Below, one piece after another: positions 51,703-62,183 of a stretch of 64,000 nt of DNA (positions within the stretch are counted from its first letter, which is position 1; each line of letters starts with the position of its first letter). The notes beneath the pieces are model-generated. The model ran no database searches and had not been told where the DNA came from. It saw only the letters and a program-made list of their open reading frames with translations. Origin of the DNA: Klebsiella aerogenes KCTC 2190 (GTDB taxonomy: Bacteria; Pseudomonadota; Gammaproteobacteria; Enterobacterales; Enterobacteriaceae); assembly GCF_000215745.1 (NCBI RefSeq), contig NC_015663.1, positions 3,038,001 to 3,102,000 on the forward strand, in the 5' to 3' direction. Made by a program: the position numbers and the translations under genes.

Positions 51703-52242
51703 TCAGGATTCCGGATGTCCGTTTATTGCCGACTGAAGATCGCGGTACTCTTCGCAGCTTTGGCCGCAAATGCCGGCGATGGCCGCCAGCTGCTGTTTGG
51801 CCAAATCGGGGAGTCCTTTGACCATCCACGCCTCGCCAAGGTATTCGCGGGCTTTCGCGTAGTCCGGTTTCAGCGCCAGCGCCCGCTGATAATAGCCAAT
51901 TCCTTCATCGGTTCTGCCGAGCTTACGGGTGGCGTAGCCGCGATAGTTCCACGCCTCAGGCGTATTGGCGTTGTGCAGCGTATCCAGCAGGTTAAGTGCG
52001 GCCTGATATTCGCCTTTTTTCGCCAGATGCCAGGCATAATTGGTTTTATCCTCATCGCTAAGGCTACTGGTTTTCTGCGGGACGCATTTTTGGCTCACGC
52101 TGTCGTAGGCCTGACCGCTCGGGCAATCCGGGGTTTGTTTGCTCGGGCTGTTATCGCCCATGGCCAACGCCGCCGGGGTATATAACAAAAATAGCAGCGC
52201 CGGAACGACTAAGCGCCTGATGGGAGAAATTCGTGCGTTCAT
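51703..52242 (-). CDS. Secreted TPR-repeat protein
   Basis: Encodes 179 residues with a signal peptide (residues 1-27, ending TPAALA). Two or three TPR units follow: NYAWHLAKKGEYQAALNLLD, EAWNYRGYATRKLGRTDEGI and YYQRALALKPDYAKAREYLG. Cysteine pairs (DCPSGQAYDSVSQKCVP and GICGQSC) suggest disulphides in the periplasm. It has a GGAGGCCACC ribosome site. It lies 37 nt upstream of the ECF sigma gene in the same direction, so it may be part of a sensing unit with the sigma/anti-sigma pair. No exact family name. Confidence 0.75.
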   Translation of the reverse strand: MNARISPIRRLVVPALLFLLYTPAALAMGDNSPSKQTPDCPSGQAYDSVSQKCVPQKTSSLSDEDKTNYAWHLAKKGEYQAALNLLDTLHNANTPEAWNYRGYATRKLGRTDEGIGYYQRALALKPDYAKAREYLGEAWMVKGLPDLAKQQLAAIAGICGQSCEEYRDLQSAINGHPES

Positions 52243-52377
52243 GGTGGCCTCCAGGTGAGTGAGAGACGCGATAAGGCATCGCGTTGCCGGTACTGAAGAG
52301 TAAACGCGCGAGCGGGAGGATTTATTCGCCGTTGGCGAAAATTATTAATTAGCGTTGTGGCAGGAGTACACGCGGAT

Positions 52378-52410
52378 AAGAAAAGCCCGCGCTCGGGGAG
52401 AGCGCGGGCC
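52378..52410 (-). terminator. ybhC terminator
   Basis: On the minus strand GCCCGCGCTC-TCCCC-GAGCGCGGGC followed by TTTTCTT. Confidence 0.92.
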
Positions 52411-52417
52411 GATAATA

Positions 52418-53701
52418 TTACTGTTTCGGAGCGGCAACCACAAAACTGCCTACGCCGCGGTTGTTATATTCCCACATGCGGTTGAAGCCGTTGTCGTTAA
52501 GGTTACGCTGCGGGTTGCCTTTGTCATCCTGCGCGCCAACATTACCGCTGAAGGCGCGATTAGAACCGACCGCCGCCGCCCACGGTTGAGCAATGTTAAA
52601 GCCTTCATTGATGACGCTATCGCGAATCACCACCTGGCCATTGCTGTTGCCGTCGACGTCCAGCGCGCGGCCCAGCTGCGCGACGTTATCGCCGGAAGCG
52701 GTGAAGCGGCTATTGGTCGCCAGGAAGCCGTAGGTTACGCTTTTCAGCGTTGCCGGGGCGAAAACGTAGGCTTCTTTCTGCGTACGCGAGTTCACGACGC
52801 GGAAATCGGTATTATCGAATACCACCGCGCCGCGACCGGAAACGATATCCACATCGCCTTCAATATAGCTATTGGTCACCAGCGTGCGGGTCTGACGGTT
52901 ATCCTGCAGACGGTTCTGCACGCCGCTATTGGTCACAAAGAAGGTGTTCTGGCGGCCAAGAATGTTGACCTTGTTGATCTGCACCTGGTCGCCATCGCTG
53001 CGCAAGGCCACTGCCTGATGGGTACCGGCATCGACGCTGTCGCCGAGATTGTTGGCGATGGTCAGGTTCTGCAGCTGCAGGCCATTATTCTGCGACCAGA
53101 AGACCGCGGAACACATCACGCCGACAGTGGCGGCGGATTTGCTCTGGCAGCTGTCGAACATATACCACGCGGGCTTGCCTGGCATGTATTTGCCGCCCGG
53201 ATTGACCAGATGACGCCAGCTATTGCGGTCCATTTCGGAATCAATCGCTTCGCTGATTTTGACGTCGGCAGGGTTTTCACCGGTACCATAAATCGTCAGC
53301 GCGCCCGGCGCGGCAGGCACGTAGACAGTGCCCGCATATTCGCCTGGCATAACGGCGATGAACAGGCGACGGGCAGAGTGACGGGCAATCGCCGCATCGA
53401 CCGCGGCCTGAATAGTCGTGTGGGTCACGCCCTGAGCACCCGCCGGGCCGACGATGAAATCAGGCTGCGCCGGCAGGCTGATAGCGGATGGCGTCCACGC
53501 GGCGGCATTCGGCGTCAGCGACTGAAAATAGGCCGCTTGAGTGAAGTTTTTCGCTTCATCGGCGCTAAGAATCGGCCGTGCGGTATTGCCCGGTGCAGTC
53601 TGCGTTGAGGGCTTTTGATCGGCAGGCGTCGAGCTACAGGCGGACAGCGTCACGCCGAAGGCCAGCGCCAGCGCCAGACGGGAAACGGAATATGTGTTCA
53701 T
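52418..53701 (-). CDS. ybhC: Acyl-CoA thioesterase YbhC (pectinesterase fold)
   Basis: Encodes 427 residues from MNTYSVSRLALALAFGV, with a lipobox (GVTLSACSS), so an outer-membrane lipoprotein. The right-handed beta-helix of the pectinesterase family is recognisable from DGDQVQINKVNILGRQNTFF and SYIEGDVDIVSGRGAVVFDN. E. coli YbhC has acyl-CoA thioesterase activity and not pectin methylesterase activity, and its role is not well known. The start at 53701 follows CCCGGAGCAAC. Confidence 0.95.
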   Translation of the reverse strand: MNTYSVSRLALALAFGVTLSACSSTPADQKPSTQTAPGNTARPILSADEAKNFTQAAYFQSLTPNAAAWTPSAISLPAQPDFIVGPAGAQGVTHTTIQAAVDAAIARHSARRLFIAVMPGEYAGTVYVPAAPGALTIYGTGENPADVKISEAIDSEMDRNSWRHLVNPGGKYMPGKPAWYMFDSCQSKSAATVGVMCSAVFWSQNNGLQLQNLTIANNLGDSVDAGTHQAVALRSDGDQVQINKVNILGRQNTFFVTNSGVQNRLQDNRQTRTLVTNSYIEGDVDIVSGRGAVVFDNTDFRVVNSRTQKEAYVFAPATLKSVTYGFLATNSRFTASGDNVAQLGRALDVDGNSNGQVVIRDSVINEGFNIAQPWAAAVGSNRAFSGNVGAQDDKGNPQRNLNDNGFNRMWEYNNRGVGSFVVAAPKQ

Positions 53702-53897
53702 GTTGCTCCGGGCGATAATATGCAAAGTTACATACCCTTTGTGCGTGACAGGGTATAAGTCCTTTAAAACCTGCTGTTTTATACTAACTTGAACGAAACG
53801 GGAAGATGCCAGTTCAAAAACTTCACTTCTTTACGCAACGCGAAGCGCTGATGGAACGTCTTTAGTCACAAAAAAATAACATTTACCCGCGCTTTTA

Positions 53898-53936
53898 TTG
53901 ACATTACCGGCGTTATGAAAATAAATGTCTATACAA
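53898..53936 (+). promoter_or_regulatory. Predicted hutI promoter with HutC-like operator
   Basis: A perfect -35 TTGACA (53898-53903) is followed after 17 bp by ATAAAT. TGTCTATACAA (53926-53936), the reverse complement of the hutU operator core, overlaps the expected start of transcription, a good place for repression by HutC. Confidence 0.65.
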
Positions 53937-53956
53937 CCCATGACAAGTTGAATGCT

Positions 53957-55174
53957 ATGACTGAAGCCACCTCTGAACTCGTTATCTGGCGAAACGCGCG
54001 TCTCGCCACTTTGAATCCTGATTCTTCTCAACCATACGGCCTGCTGGAGCGCCATGCGCTGCTGGTGCGTAACGGCCGTATCGAGGCGATCGTCGACGAC
54101 GCTGACGCCCCGGCGGGGCGTCGTATCGACCTCGAAGGCCGGCTGCTGACGCCGGGTCTCATTGACTGCCACACGCACCTGATTTTTGGCGGCAGCCGGG
54201 CGCAGGAGTGGGAGCAGCGGCTGAACGGCGTGTCGTATCAAACCATCAGCGCCAACGGCGGCGGCATTAACTCCACCGTGCGCGCCACGCGCGAAAGCAG
54301 CGAAGCTGAACTACTGGCGCTGGCGCAGCCGCGTCTGGAGCGCCTTCTGCGTGAAGGGGTGACAACACTGGAGATTAAATCAGGCTACGGTCTCGATCTG
54401 CAAAACGAACGTAAAATGCTGCGGGTCGCCCGACAACTGGCTGACGACAATGGCGTGGAACTGTCGGCGACGCTGCTCTCCGCCCACGCCACGCCGCCGG
54501 AATATCATGGCGACGCCGATGGCTATATCTCGCTGGTCTGCGAGACCATACTGCCGACGCTGTGGCAAGAGGGGCTGTTTGAAAGCGTTGACGTCTTCTG
54601 TGAAAACGTCGGCTTCAGTCCACAGCAAACCGAGCGCGTATTTCAGGCCGCGCAGGCGCTGGGCATTCCGGTAAAAGGCCACGTTGAGCAGCTCTCGTCA
54701 CTGGGCGGCGCACAACTGGTGAGCCGCTATCATGGGCTTTCCGCCGACCATATCGAGTATCTGACGGAAGAGGGTGTGGCTGCGATGCGCGAAAGCGGCA
54801 CCGTGGCAGCCCTGCTCCCCGGCGCGTTCTACTTCCTCAATGAAACCCGCAAACCGCCGGTGGAACTGCTGCGCAAGTACCAGGTGCCGATGGCGGTGGC
54901 GACCGATTTCAACCCGGGCACCAGCCCCTTCGCTAGCCTGCATCTGGCGATGAACATGGCCTGCGTCAAGTTTGGTTTAACGCCGGAAGAGGCCTGGGCC
55001 GGGGTGACTCGCCATGCCGCGCGGGCGCTGGGGCGACAGGAGAGCCATGGTCAGCTGGCGGCGGGCTTTGTCGCAAACTTCGCTATCTGGGATGCCGAGC
55101 ATCCGGTCGAGATGGTGTATGAGCCGGGGCGCGCGCCGCTCTGGGGGCGCGTGGTACGAGGAGAACTGCAATGA
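53957..55174 (+). CDS. hutI: Imidazolonepropionase
   Basis: Encodes 405 residues from [11 protein letters not shown]. The metal-binding amidohydrolase motif is [16 protein letters not shown], and [15 protein letters not shown] plus [11 protein letters not shown] hold the remaining ligands. It opens imidazolonepropionate to formiminoglutamate, the third step of histidine degradation. The open frame extends to 53915, but those codons cover the operator, so the internal ATG is preferred. It overlaps hutG by 4 nt. Confidence 0.95.
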   Translation: MTEATSELVIWRNARLATLNPDSSQPYGLLERHALLVRNGRIEAIVDDADAPAGRRIDLEGRLLTPGLIDCHTHLIFGGSRAQEWEQRLNGVSYQTISANGGGINSTVRATRESSEAELLALAQPRLERLLREGVTTLEIKSGYGLDLQNERKMLRVARQLADDNGVELSATLLSAHATPPEYHGDADGYISLVCETILPTLWQEGLFESVDVFCENVGFSPQQTERVFQAAQALGIPVKGHVEQLSSLGGAQLVSRYHGLSADHIEYLTEEGVAAMRESGTVAALLPGAFYFLNETRKPPVELLRKYQVPMAVATDFNPGTSPFASLHLAMNMACVKFGLTPEEAWAGVTRHAARALGRQESHGQLAAGFVANFAIWDAEHPVEMVYEPGRAPLWGRVVRGELQ

Positions 55175-56127
55175 TGCTGTGGCAAGCTACCCCCGCGAAC
55201 CTTTGGCAGGGGCGTGATGATAGCGCGGAGGCGCCCAATGCGCTGCGCCTGTTCCAGACCATCGCCCGCGCGGAACGCTTCGCGCCGCAGGAGATGCCTG
55301 GCGATATCGCGCTGCTCGGCTTCGCCTGCGACGAAGGCGTACGGCGTAATAAAGGGCGCACCGGCGCCGGAGATGGCCCGGAAACGTTACGCCGGGCCTT
55401 AGCCAATATGGCCAGTCATCAGGGCCATGACCGCTGCGTGGATATGGGCACGATTAGCGTCGATGGCGAACAGTTAGAAGCCGCGCACCAGGCGCTGCGC
55501 GAGGCGGTGGCCGCCTGTCAACGCGCCGGCAAACGCACGCTGGTGCTGGGCGGCGGTCACGAGACGGCCTTCGGCCACGGCGCTGGGGTACTGGACGCCT
55601 TCCCGGGCGAAAAAGTGGGCATTATTAATCTCGATGCACATCTGGATTTACGCTTTGCCGAATGCGCCAGTTCCGGGACGCCGTTCCGCCAGTTGGCGCT
55701 GGAGTGTGAAGCGCAGCAGCGAGGTTTTCACTATACCTGCATCGGGGTTAGCCGGGCGGCGAACACCCAGGCGCTATGGGATGAAGCGGCGCGCCGCCAG
55801 GTGGCTATCGTTGAGGATCTGGAGGTGCTGGCAGCCTTCGAAACACGCGTGTTGCCGGAGCTTGAGCGCAATATCGCGCAATTCGACCGTCTGTATCTGA
55901 CTATCGATCTCGACGTGCTGCCGGCGCGCGAAATGCCGGCGGTTTCCGCGCCGGCGGCGCTGGGCGTGCCGCTGGCGACCCTGCTGCGGATCGTTGAGCC
56001 GTTGTGCCGCAGCGGTAAGCTACAGGCGGTGGATTTGGTCGAGTTTAATCCGCAATTTGACATCGACGGACAGGGCGCCCGCGCGGCGGCCCGTCTGGCA
56101 TGGCAAATCGCCCATTGGTGGCGCTAG
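55171..56127 (+). CDS. hutG: Formimidoylglutamase
   Basis: Encodes 318 residues of the arginase/ureohydrolase family. Manganese ligands are in [22 protein letters not shown] and [16 protein letters not shown]. It converts N-formimino-glutamate to glutamate and formamide. Overlaps the hutI stop. Two tandem ATGs stand at the start (55171, 55174), both after AGGAGAACTGCA. Confidence 0.96.
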   Translation: MMLWQATPANLWQGRDDSAEAPNALRLFQTIARAERFAPQEMPGDIALLGFACDEGVRRNKGRTGAGDGPETLRRALANMASHQGHDRCVDMGTISVDGEQLEAAHQALREAVAACQRAGKRTLVLGGGHETAFGHGAGVLDAFPGEKVGIINLDAHLDLRFAECASSGTPFRQLALECEAQQRGFHYTCIGVSRAANTQALWDEAARRQVAIVEDLEVLAAFETRVLPELERNIAQFDRLYLTIDLDVLPAREMPAVSAPAALGVPLATLLRIVEPLCRSGKLQAVDLVEFNPQFDIDGQGARAAARLAWQIAHWWR

Positions 56128-56188
56128 CGATCCGCGCTATTATTTTCGTTTCGCCGCTCCGCTTATTACGCATAAGGAAAGCCAGGCC

Positions 56189-56914
56189 ATGTTTGCACAA
56201 CAACCTCGTTCCGCGCCCGCGCCTTTCTATGAAAAGGTGAAGCAGGCGATCAGCGAAAAGATCCACCGCGGCGAGTGGCGCCCGCACGACCGAATTCCCT
56301 CGGAGGCTGAACTGGTCGCCCAGTTCGGCTTCAGCCGAATGACCATCAACCGCGCGCTGCGCGAGCTGACGGATGAAGGCTTGCTGGTGAGGCTACAGGG
56401 CGTCGGTACCTTCGTCGCCGAGCCGAAAGGGCAGTCGGCGCTATTTGAAGTGCGCAGCATTGCCGATGAGATTGCCTCCCGCCGTCACCAGCACCGCTGC
56501 GAGGTGCTGCTTTTAGAGGAGACCGAAGCGGATGTTATCCAGGCGGAGGCGCTCAACGTCGCCGAAGGCACGCGTATCTTTCATTCGCTGATGGTGCATT
56601 TTGAAAATGATGTCCCGGTACAAATTGAAGACCGCTGCGTCAATGCCGCGGTGGTGCCAGACTATCTATTACAGGATTACACCGCCACCACGCCGCATGA
56701 TTATCTGTCGCTGATTGCGCCGTTAACCGAAGGCGAACATATCGTCGAGGCGGTGCAGGCGACGTCAGAAGAGTGCGCGCTGCTGCGCATTCTGCCGCAC
56801 GATCCCTGCCTGCTTATTCGCCGCCGCACCTGGTCGACGACGCATATTGTCTCACACGCTCGCCTGCTGTTTCCCGGCGCGCGCTACCGTCTGCAGGGCC
56901 ATTTCAGCTCGTAA
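56189..56914 (+). CDS. hutC: Histidine utilization repressor HutC (GntR family)
   Basis: Encodes 241 residues. The N-terminal GntR winged HTH spans about 15-75 (YEKVKQAISEKIHRGEW, then IPSEAELVAQFGFSRMTINR). The C-terminal UbiC/UTRA ligand domain (from about 95) ends RTWSTTHIVSHARLLFPGARYRLQGHF. It represses hut genes until urocanate binds. It lies 61 nt after hutG, most likely in the hutIGC unit. Confidence 0.96.
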   Translation: MFAQQPRSAPAPFYEKVKQAISEKIHRGEWRPHDRIPSEAELVAQFGFSRMTINRALRELTDEGLLVRLQGVGTFVAEPKGQSALFEVRSIADEIASRRHQHRCEVLLLEETEADVIQAEALNVAEGTRIFHSLMVHFENDVPVQIEDRCVNAAVVPDYLLQDYTATTPHDYLSLIAPLTEGEHIVEAVQATSEECALLRILPHDPCLLIRRRTWSTTHIVSHARLLFPGARYRLQGHFSS

Positions 56915-56998
56915 TTCTCCCTGGCGTCAGCAAAACGTGATTGCTGACGCAATATAACAAAATTGTATCATTTCTGTTAAATCCTGGCTTGCGTAGAG

Positions 56999-57010
56999 TT
57001 GTATAGACAA
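56999..57010. promoter_or_regulatory. HutC-like operator of hutUH
   Basis: TTGTATAGACAA, with a second, less regular GTATATGTATCTAGGTACAC right after it. The core is the reverse complement of the one before hutI. It lies about 50 bp upstream of hutU. Confidence 0.7.
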
Positions 57011-57056
57011 GTATATGTATCTAGGTACACAACGTTAATTGTCAGGAGAAACCCCG

Positions 57057-58745
57057 ATGTCGCAAAGCAAATATCGCCAGCTGGACGTACGTGCCCCGAG
57101 AGGCACGACGCTTACCGCCAAGAGCTGGTTGACCGAAGCGCCGCTGCGTATGTTAATGAACAACCTCGATCCCGATGTCGCCGAAAACCCGCATGAGCTG
57201 GTGGTCTATGGCGGTATCGGTCGCGCTGCGCGCAACTGGGAATGCTATGACGCTATCGTGAAGGCGCTGAAAAACCTGGAAAGCGATGAGACCCTGCTGG
57301 TGCAGTCCGGCAAACCGGTCGGCGTATTTAAAACGCATGAAAACTCGCCGCGCGTGCTGATCGCTAACTCCAACCTGGTCCCGCACTGGGCCACCTGGGA
57401 ACACTTCAACGAACTGGATGCCAAAGGGCTGGCGATGTACGGCCAGATGACCGCCGGCAGCTGGATCTACATCGGTAGCCAGGGCATCGTGCAGGGCACC
57501 TACGAAACCTTCGTCGAAGCCGGTCGCCAGCACTATCAGGGCAGCCTGAAAGGCCGCTGGGTGTTAACCGCCGGTCTGGGCGGCATGGGCGGCGCACAGC
57601 CGCTGGCTGCGACGCTGGCAGGCGCCTGCTCGCTGAACATTGAATGCCAGCAGAGCCGCATCGATTTCCGTCTGCGTACCCGCTACGTGGATGAACAGGC
57701 CACTTCTCTGGATGACGCCCTGGCGCGCATCAAAAAATACACCGCCGAAGGCCGCGCCATCTCTATCGCGCTGTGCGGCAACGCCGCGGATATCGTTCCG
57801 GAACTGGTGAAACGCGGCGTACGCCCGGATATGGTCACCGACCAGACCAGCGCCCACGACCCGCTGCACGGCTATCTGCCGAAAGGCTGGAGCTGGGAGG
57901 AGTATCAGCAGAAAGCCGAATCCGATCCGCAAGGCACTATCCTGGCGGCGAAACGCTCGATGGCCGACCACGTTCAGGCGATGCTGGCCTTTAATGAAAT
58001 GGGCGTACCGACCTTCGACTACGGCAACAACATCCGCCAGATGGCGCAGGAAATGGGCGTCAGCAACGCCTTCGATTTCCCGGGCTTCGTGCCGGCGTAT
58101 ATCCGTCCGCTGTTCTGCCGCGGTATCGGCCCGTTCCGTTGGGTAGCGCTGTCCGGCGATCCGCAGGATATCTACAAAACCGACGCGAAAGTGAAAGAGA
58201 TCATTAAAGATGATAAGCATCTGCACCACTGGCTGGATATGGCGCGCGAGCGCATCAGCTTCCAGGGACTGCCGGCGCGTATCTGCTGGGTAGGTCTGGA
58301 GTGGCGGCAGAAGCTGGGGCTGGCCTTTAACGAAATGGTGCGTAGCGGCGAAGTCTCCGCGCCGATCGTGATTGGCCGCGATCACCTTGATTCCGGTTCC
58401 GTCGCCAGCCCGAACCGCGAAACCGAAGCCATGCGCGACGGCTCGGATGCGGTATCTGACTGGCCGTTGCTCAACGCACTGCTTAACACCGCCAGCGGCG
58501 CGACCTGGGTATCGCTGCACCACGGCGGCGGCGTAGGCATGGGCTTCTCGCAGCACTCCGGGATGGTTATCGTCTGTGATGGTACCGATGAAGCGGCGGC
58601 GCGTATCGCTCGCGTCCTGCATAACGACCCGGCGACCGGCGTAATGCGTCATGCCGACGCGGGTTACGATATCGCCATTGAATGTGCGGCGGAACAGGGT
58701 CTGAATCTTCCGATGGTTGCGGCAACGCAGGGGAACGCTAAATGA
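57057..58745 (+). CDS. hutU: Urocanate hydratase (urocanase)
   Basis: Encodes 562 residues from [16 protein letters not shown], preceded by CAGGAGAAACCCCG; the in-frame start at 57039 lies before this ribosome site. It is an NAD+-dependent enzyme; glycine-rich [13 protein letters not shown] binds NAD, and [10 protein letters not shown] with [16 protein letters not shown] lies near the active site. It hydrates urocanate to imidazolonepropionate. The stop overlaps hutH by 4 nt. It is under HutC control from the box above. Confidence 0.97.
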   Translation: MSQSKYRQLDVRAPRGTTLTAKSWLTEAPLRMLMNNLDPDVAENPHELVVYGGIGRAARNWECYDAIVKALKNLESDETLLVQSGKPVGVFKTHENSPRVLIANSNLVPHWATWEHFNELDAKGLAMYGQMTAGSWIYIGSQGIVQGTYETFVEAGRQHYQGSLKGRWVLTAGLGGMGGAQPLAATLAGACSLNIECQQSRIDFRLRTRYVDEQATSLDDALARIKKYTAEGRAISIALCGNAADIVPELVKRGVRPDMVTDQTSAHDPLHGYLPKGWSWEEYQQKAESDPQGTILAAKRSMADHVQAMLAFNEMGVPTFDYGNNIRQMAQEMGVSNAFDFPGFVPAYIRPLFCRGIGPFRWVALSGDPQDIYKTDAKVKEIIKDDKHLHHWLDMARERISFQGLPARICWVGLEWRQKLGLAFNEMVRSGEVSAPIVIGRDHLDSGSVASPNRETEAMRDGSDAVSDWPLLNALLNTASGATWVSLHHGGGVGMGFSQHSGMVIVCDGTDEAAARIARVLHNDPATGVMRHADAGYDIAIECAAEQGLNLPMVAATQGNAK

Positions 58746-60277
58746 AATCTTTAACGCTAATTCCGGGGCAACTGAGCCTGTCGCAGCTCCGCGACGTTTA
58801 CAGCCACCCGCTGAACATTACCCTTGATAGCAGCGCGTTTGCGGCAATTGATGAGAGCGTGGCCTGCGTTAACGCCATCCTCGCCGAAGGGCGGACCGCC
58901 TACGGTATCAACACCGGTTTTGGCCTGCTGGCCCAGACCCGTATCTCGACGGAAGATCTGGAGAACCTGCAGCGTTCGCTGGTGCTATCCCATGCGGCAG
59001 GCGTTGGCGAGCCGCTGGATGATGACCTGGCGCGCCTGATTATGGTGCTGAAGATTAACAGCCTGTCCCGCGGTTTCTCCGGGATCCGCCTGAGCGTGAT
59101 CCAGGCGCTGATTGGCCTGGTCAATGCCGGCGTGACGCCGTGGATCCCGGCGAAAGGTTCCGTCGGCGCCTCCGGCGACCTCGCGCCGCTGGCGCATATG
59201 TCGCTGACGCTGCTTGGCGAAGGCAAAGCGCGGGTACGCGGCGGCGAATGGCTGCCGGCGACGGAAGCGTTACGTCAGGCGGGGCTGGAGCCGATTACCC
59301 TGGCGGCGAAAGAAGGTCTGGCGCTGCTGAACGGCACCCAGGCGTCGACGGCTTTTGCGCTGCGCGGCCTGTTCGAAGCCGAGGATCTGTTCGCCTCCGC
59401 GGTCGTTTGCGGGGCGTTAACCACCGAAGCGGCGCTGGGTTCGCGTCGTCCGTTCGATGCGCGTATTCACGAGGTGCGCGGCCAGCGTGGCCAGATTGAT
59501 GCGGCGGCTCTGTATCGCCACCTGTTGACCGATGACAGCGCGATTTCGCAGTCGCACCATAACTGCGCCAAGGTGCAGGATCCGTACTCTCTGCGCTGTC
59601 AGCCGCAGGTGATGGGCGCCTGCCTGACGCAGATCCGCCAGGCGGCGGAAGTACTGTTAGCCGAAGCGAACGCGGTCTCCGATAACCCGCTGGTCTTTGC
59701 CGCCGAAAATGACGTCATCTCCGGCGGTAACTTCCATGCCGAACCGGTAGCGATGGCGGCGGATAATATCGCACTGGCGATCGCGGAAATCGGCTCGCTC
59801 TCCGAGCGTCGTATCGCGCTGATGATGGACAGCCATATGTCGCAGCTGCCGCCGTTCCTCGTGAAAAATGGCGGCGTCAACTCCGGCTTTATGATAGCCC
59901 AGGTCACGGCGGCGGCTTTAGCCAGTGAAAACAAAGCGCTGTCGCACCCGCATAGCGTTGACAGCCTGCCCACCTCCGCGAACCAGGAAGACCACGTCTC
60001 GATGGCACCGGCTGCCGGTCGTCGCCTGTGGGCGATGGCGGAAAACACCCGCGGGGTGCTGGCAGTTGAGTGGCTGGCGGCGGCGCAGGGGCTGGATATG
60101 CGCGAAGGGCTGACCACCAGTCCGCTGCTGGAAGAGGCGCGTCATCTGCTGCGCGAACGCGTGCCGCATTATACCCAAGACCGTTTCTTCGCTCCTGATA
60201 TTGAAAATGCCACCGAGCTTTTGGCCGCACGTCACCTGACGCGTCTGCTGCCTGCCGTATTGCCTGGCCTGAATTAA
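58742..60277 (+). CDS. hutH: Histidine ammonia-lyase
   Basis: Encodes 511 residues. The tripeptide Ala143-Ser144-Gly145 ([15 protein letters not shown]) makes the MIO cofactor by itself. The Tyr-containing segment YGINTGFG and [17 protein letters not shown] are other active-site blocks. It releases ammonia from histidine to yield urocanate, the inducer of the pathway. The ATG overlaps the hutU stop, giving balanced synthesis. Confidence 0.97.
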   Translation: MKSLTLIPGQLSLSQLRDVYSHPLNITLDSSAFAAIDESVACVNAILAEGRTAYGINTGFGLLAQTRISTEDLENLQRSLVLSHAAGVGEPLDDDLARLIMVLKINSLSRGFSGIRLSVIQALIGLVNAGVTPWIPAKGSVGASGDLAPLAHMSLTLLGEGKARVRGGEWLPATEALRQAGLEPITLAAKEGLALLNGTQASTAFALRGLFEAEDLFASAVVCGALTTEAALGSRRPFDARIHEVRGQRGQIDAAALYRHLLTDDSAISQSHHNCAKVQDPYSLRCQPQVMGACLTQIRQAAEVLLAEANAVSDNPLVFAAENDVISGGNFHAEPVAMAADNIALAIAEIGSLSERRIALMMDSHMSQLPPFLVKNGGVNSGFMIAQVTAAALASENKALSHPHSVDSLPTSANQEDHVSMAPAAGRRLWAMAENTRGVLAVEWLAAAQGLDMREGLTTSPLLEEARHLLRERVPHYTQDRFFAPDIENATELLAARHLTRLLPAVLPGLN

Positions 60278-60376
60278 TCACCGTTGTTCTCTGTACCCGC
60301 GTCGGGGGGATGTCATCCCCCCGGCCGTCCTACATCGCATATTTGTCGTCATATAAAAAAACCAGGACACCTGTAT

Positions 60377-61759
60377 ATGCAACAACAACACAAACCGCAT
60401 CTGCTGCGCGGGCTGAATGCCCGACACATTCGTTTTATTGCGCTCGGTTCCGCTATCGGCACCGGGCTGTTCTACGGTTCGGCCTCCGCCATTAAGGCGG
60501 CGGGTCCGGCGGTGCTGCTGGCCTATCTGATCGGCGGCGCGGCGGTCTTTATGGTCATGCGCGCGCTGGGTGAAATGGCGGTGCGCAATCCGGTTTCCGG
60601 CTCCTTCGGCAGCTACGCTCGCCAGTATCTCGGGCCGCTGGCCGGATTTATTACCGGCTGGACCTACACCTTTGAAATGGTGATCGTGGCGCTGGCCGAC
60701 GTCACCGCGTTCGGTATCTATATGGGGTTGTGGTATCCCGATGTGCCGCGCTGGATCTGGATCCTCAGCATCATCTTCTTTATTGGCGCGATGAACCTGT
60801 GCAACGTGCGGGTGTTCGGCGAGATGGAGTTCTGGCTGTCGCTGATTAAAGTGGTAGCGATTATCGCCATGATGGCGGCGGGCGCGGGGATTATCTTCTT
60901 TGGCTTTGGCCATAGTTTCCCGGCCACCGGGCTGGAAAATCTGTGGAGCCACGGCGGCTTTGCGCCAAATGGCTGGCAGGGGATCATCGCTTCGCTTGGC
61001 ATCGTGATGTTCGCTTTCGGCGGTGTAGAGATTATCGGCGTCACGGCGGCGGAAGCGCAGAACCCGAAGAAGGTCATCCCGCAGGCCATCAACACCATTC
61101 CGCTGCGTATTATTCTGTTTTACGTCTGCACCCTGGCGGTGCTGATGGCGATCTTCCCGTGGAATAGTTTTGGCGAGCAGGGCAGTCCGTTTGTGCTGAT
61201 CTTTGATGGCCTCGGGATCCCGGCGGCGGCGACTGTACTGAATATCATCGTGATTAGCGCCAGTATCTCGGCGATTAACAGCGATATTTTTGGCGCCGGG
61301 CGCATGATGTACGGTATGTCGAAAGAGGGGCTTGCGCCGAAGTGCTTCCAGCGGATCGCCAGCAACGGCGTACCCTGGATGACGGTCGTGGTGATGGGCG
61401 TGGCGCTGCTGGTGGCGGTGGTGCTTAACTATCTGATGCCGGAACAGGTCTTTGTCCTGATTGCCTCGCTGGCGGCGTTCGCCACCGTCTGGGTGTGGTT
61501 GATGATCCTGCTCTCTCATTTCTCGATGCGCCGCGGTTTGTCGGCCGAAGAGCGCAGTAAGATCGAATTCCCGATCCCCTTCTGGCCGGTTGGCCCGCTG
61601 TTGACGCTACTGTTTATGGGGCTGGTGATCGCCGTGCTGGGAATGGTGGAAGAGACGCGCGTGGCGCTGTTAGCCGGGCTGGTCTGGCTGGGGCTGCTGA
61701 CGGTGGTGTGGTATGCACGCGTGCGTAAAACCGCGCTGCAGGTGGCCACGGAACAGTAA
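60377..61759 (+). CDS. Amino acid permease, probable histidine transporter (APC family)
   Basis: Encodes 460 residues with about twelve membrane segments. The N-terminal block [20 protein letters not shown] is the APC amino acid permease signature of the ProY/HutT/LysP group. The adjacent hutUH genes and same direction point to histidine (or urocanate) as the substrate; ProY-like proline transport is an alternative. It is about 100 nt after hutH, preceded by CAGGACACCTGTAT. No terminator separates the two. Pseudomonas HutT has a comparable place. Confidence 0.85.
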   Translation: MQQQHKPHLLRGLNARHIRFIALGSAIGTGLFYGSASAIKAAGPAVLLAYLIGGAAVFMVMRALGEMAVRNPVSGSFGSYARQYLGPLAGFITGWTYTFEMVIVALADVTAFGIYMGLWYPDVPRWIWILSIIFFIGAMNLCNVRVFGEMEFWLSLIKVVAIIAMMAAGAGIIFFGFGHSFPATGLENLWSHGGFAPNGWQGIIASLGIVMFAFGGVEIIGVTAAEAQNPKKVIPQAINTIPLRIILFYVCTLAVLMAIFPWNSFGEQGSPFVLIFDGLGIPAAATVLNIIVISASISAINSDIFGAGRMMYGMSKEGLAPKCFQRIASNGVPWMTVVVMGVALLVAVVLNYLMPEQVFVLIASLAAFATVWVWLMILLSHFSMRRGLSAEERSKIEFPIPFWPVGPLLTLLFMGLVIAVLGMVEETRVALLAGLVWLGLLTVVWYARVRKTALQVATEQ

Positions 61760-62183
61760 GGTCAATCTCCCCGGTGGCGCTGCGCTTACTGGGGCTACGT
61801 TTGGACCGTAGATACTGTTATCGGTTTGCAACGGTTTTGGTCGGGGAAAACATGTGCTTTGTGTTAATTCCGACACATTGCGCTCCCGATATTTCTTCTG
61901 CGTTATGTCCTCATGGCGCAGGGAGCGCACAGGGGGCGGCCAGTCGCCGCCGCCCCCTGTACCCCCGGGCTCTGGCCGCCAAAATCGCCACTTCGTGGTA
62001 CCTTCGACTTATCCCTGCAGGCTTCGGGTCGGGCCGAGGCAGCGTCCTTGCAAAACACGGCCCTCAGCCCGCATCCATGCGGGCTGCCCCGGCCTTCCGG
62101 GAACGTCTCAGCGATTTTGAGGCCGCCAACAACGGCAGTTTCAGCAAGCATGGTGAATAAATTAAAGGCAGGCCGCACGGACC
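61760..62183. other. GC-rich structured intergenic region, no supported gene
   Basis: Only spurious frames are seen. It carries two strong perfect stems: a 12-bp ACAGGGGGCGGC/GCCGCCCCCTGT (61929-61960) and an 8-bp CAGCCCGC/GCGGGCTG (62065-62086). It may be a repeat, a structured RNA or a remnant of inserted DNA. No function can be assigned. Confidence 0.5.
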
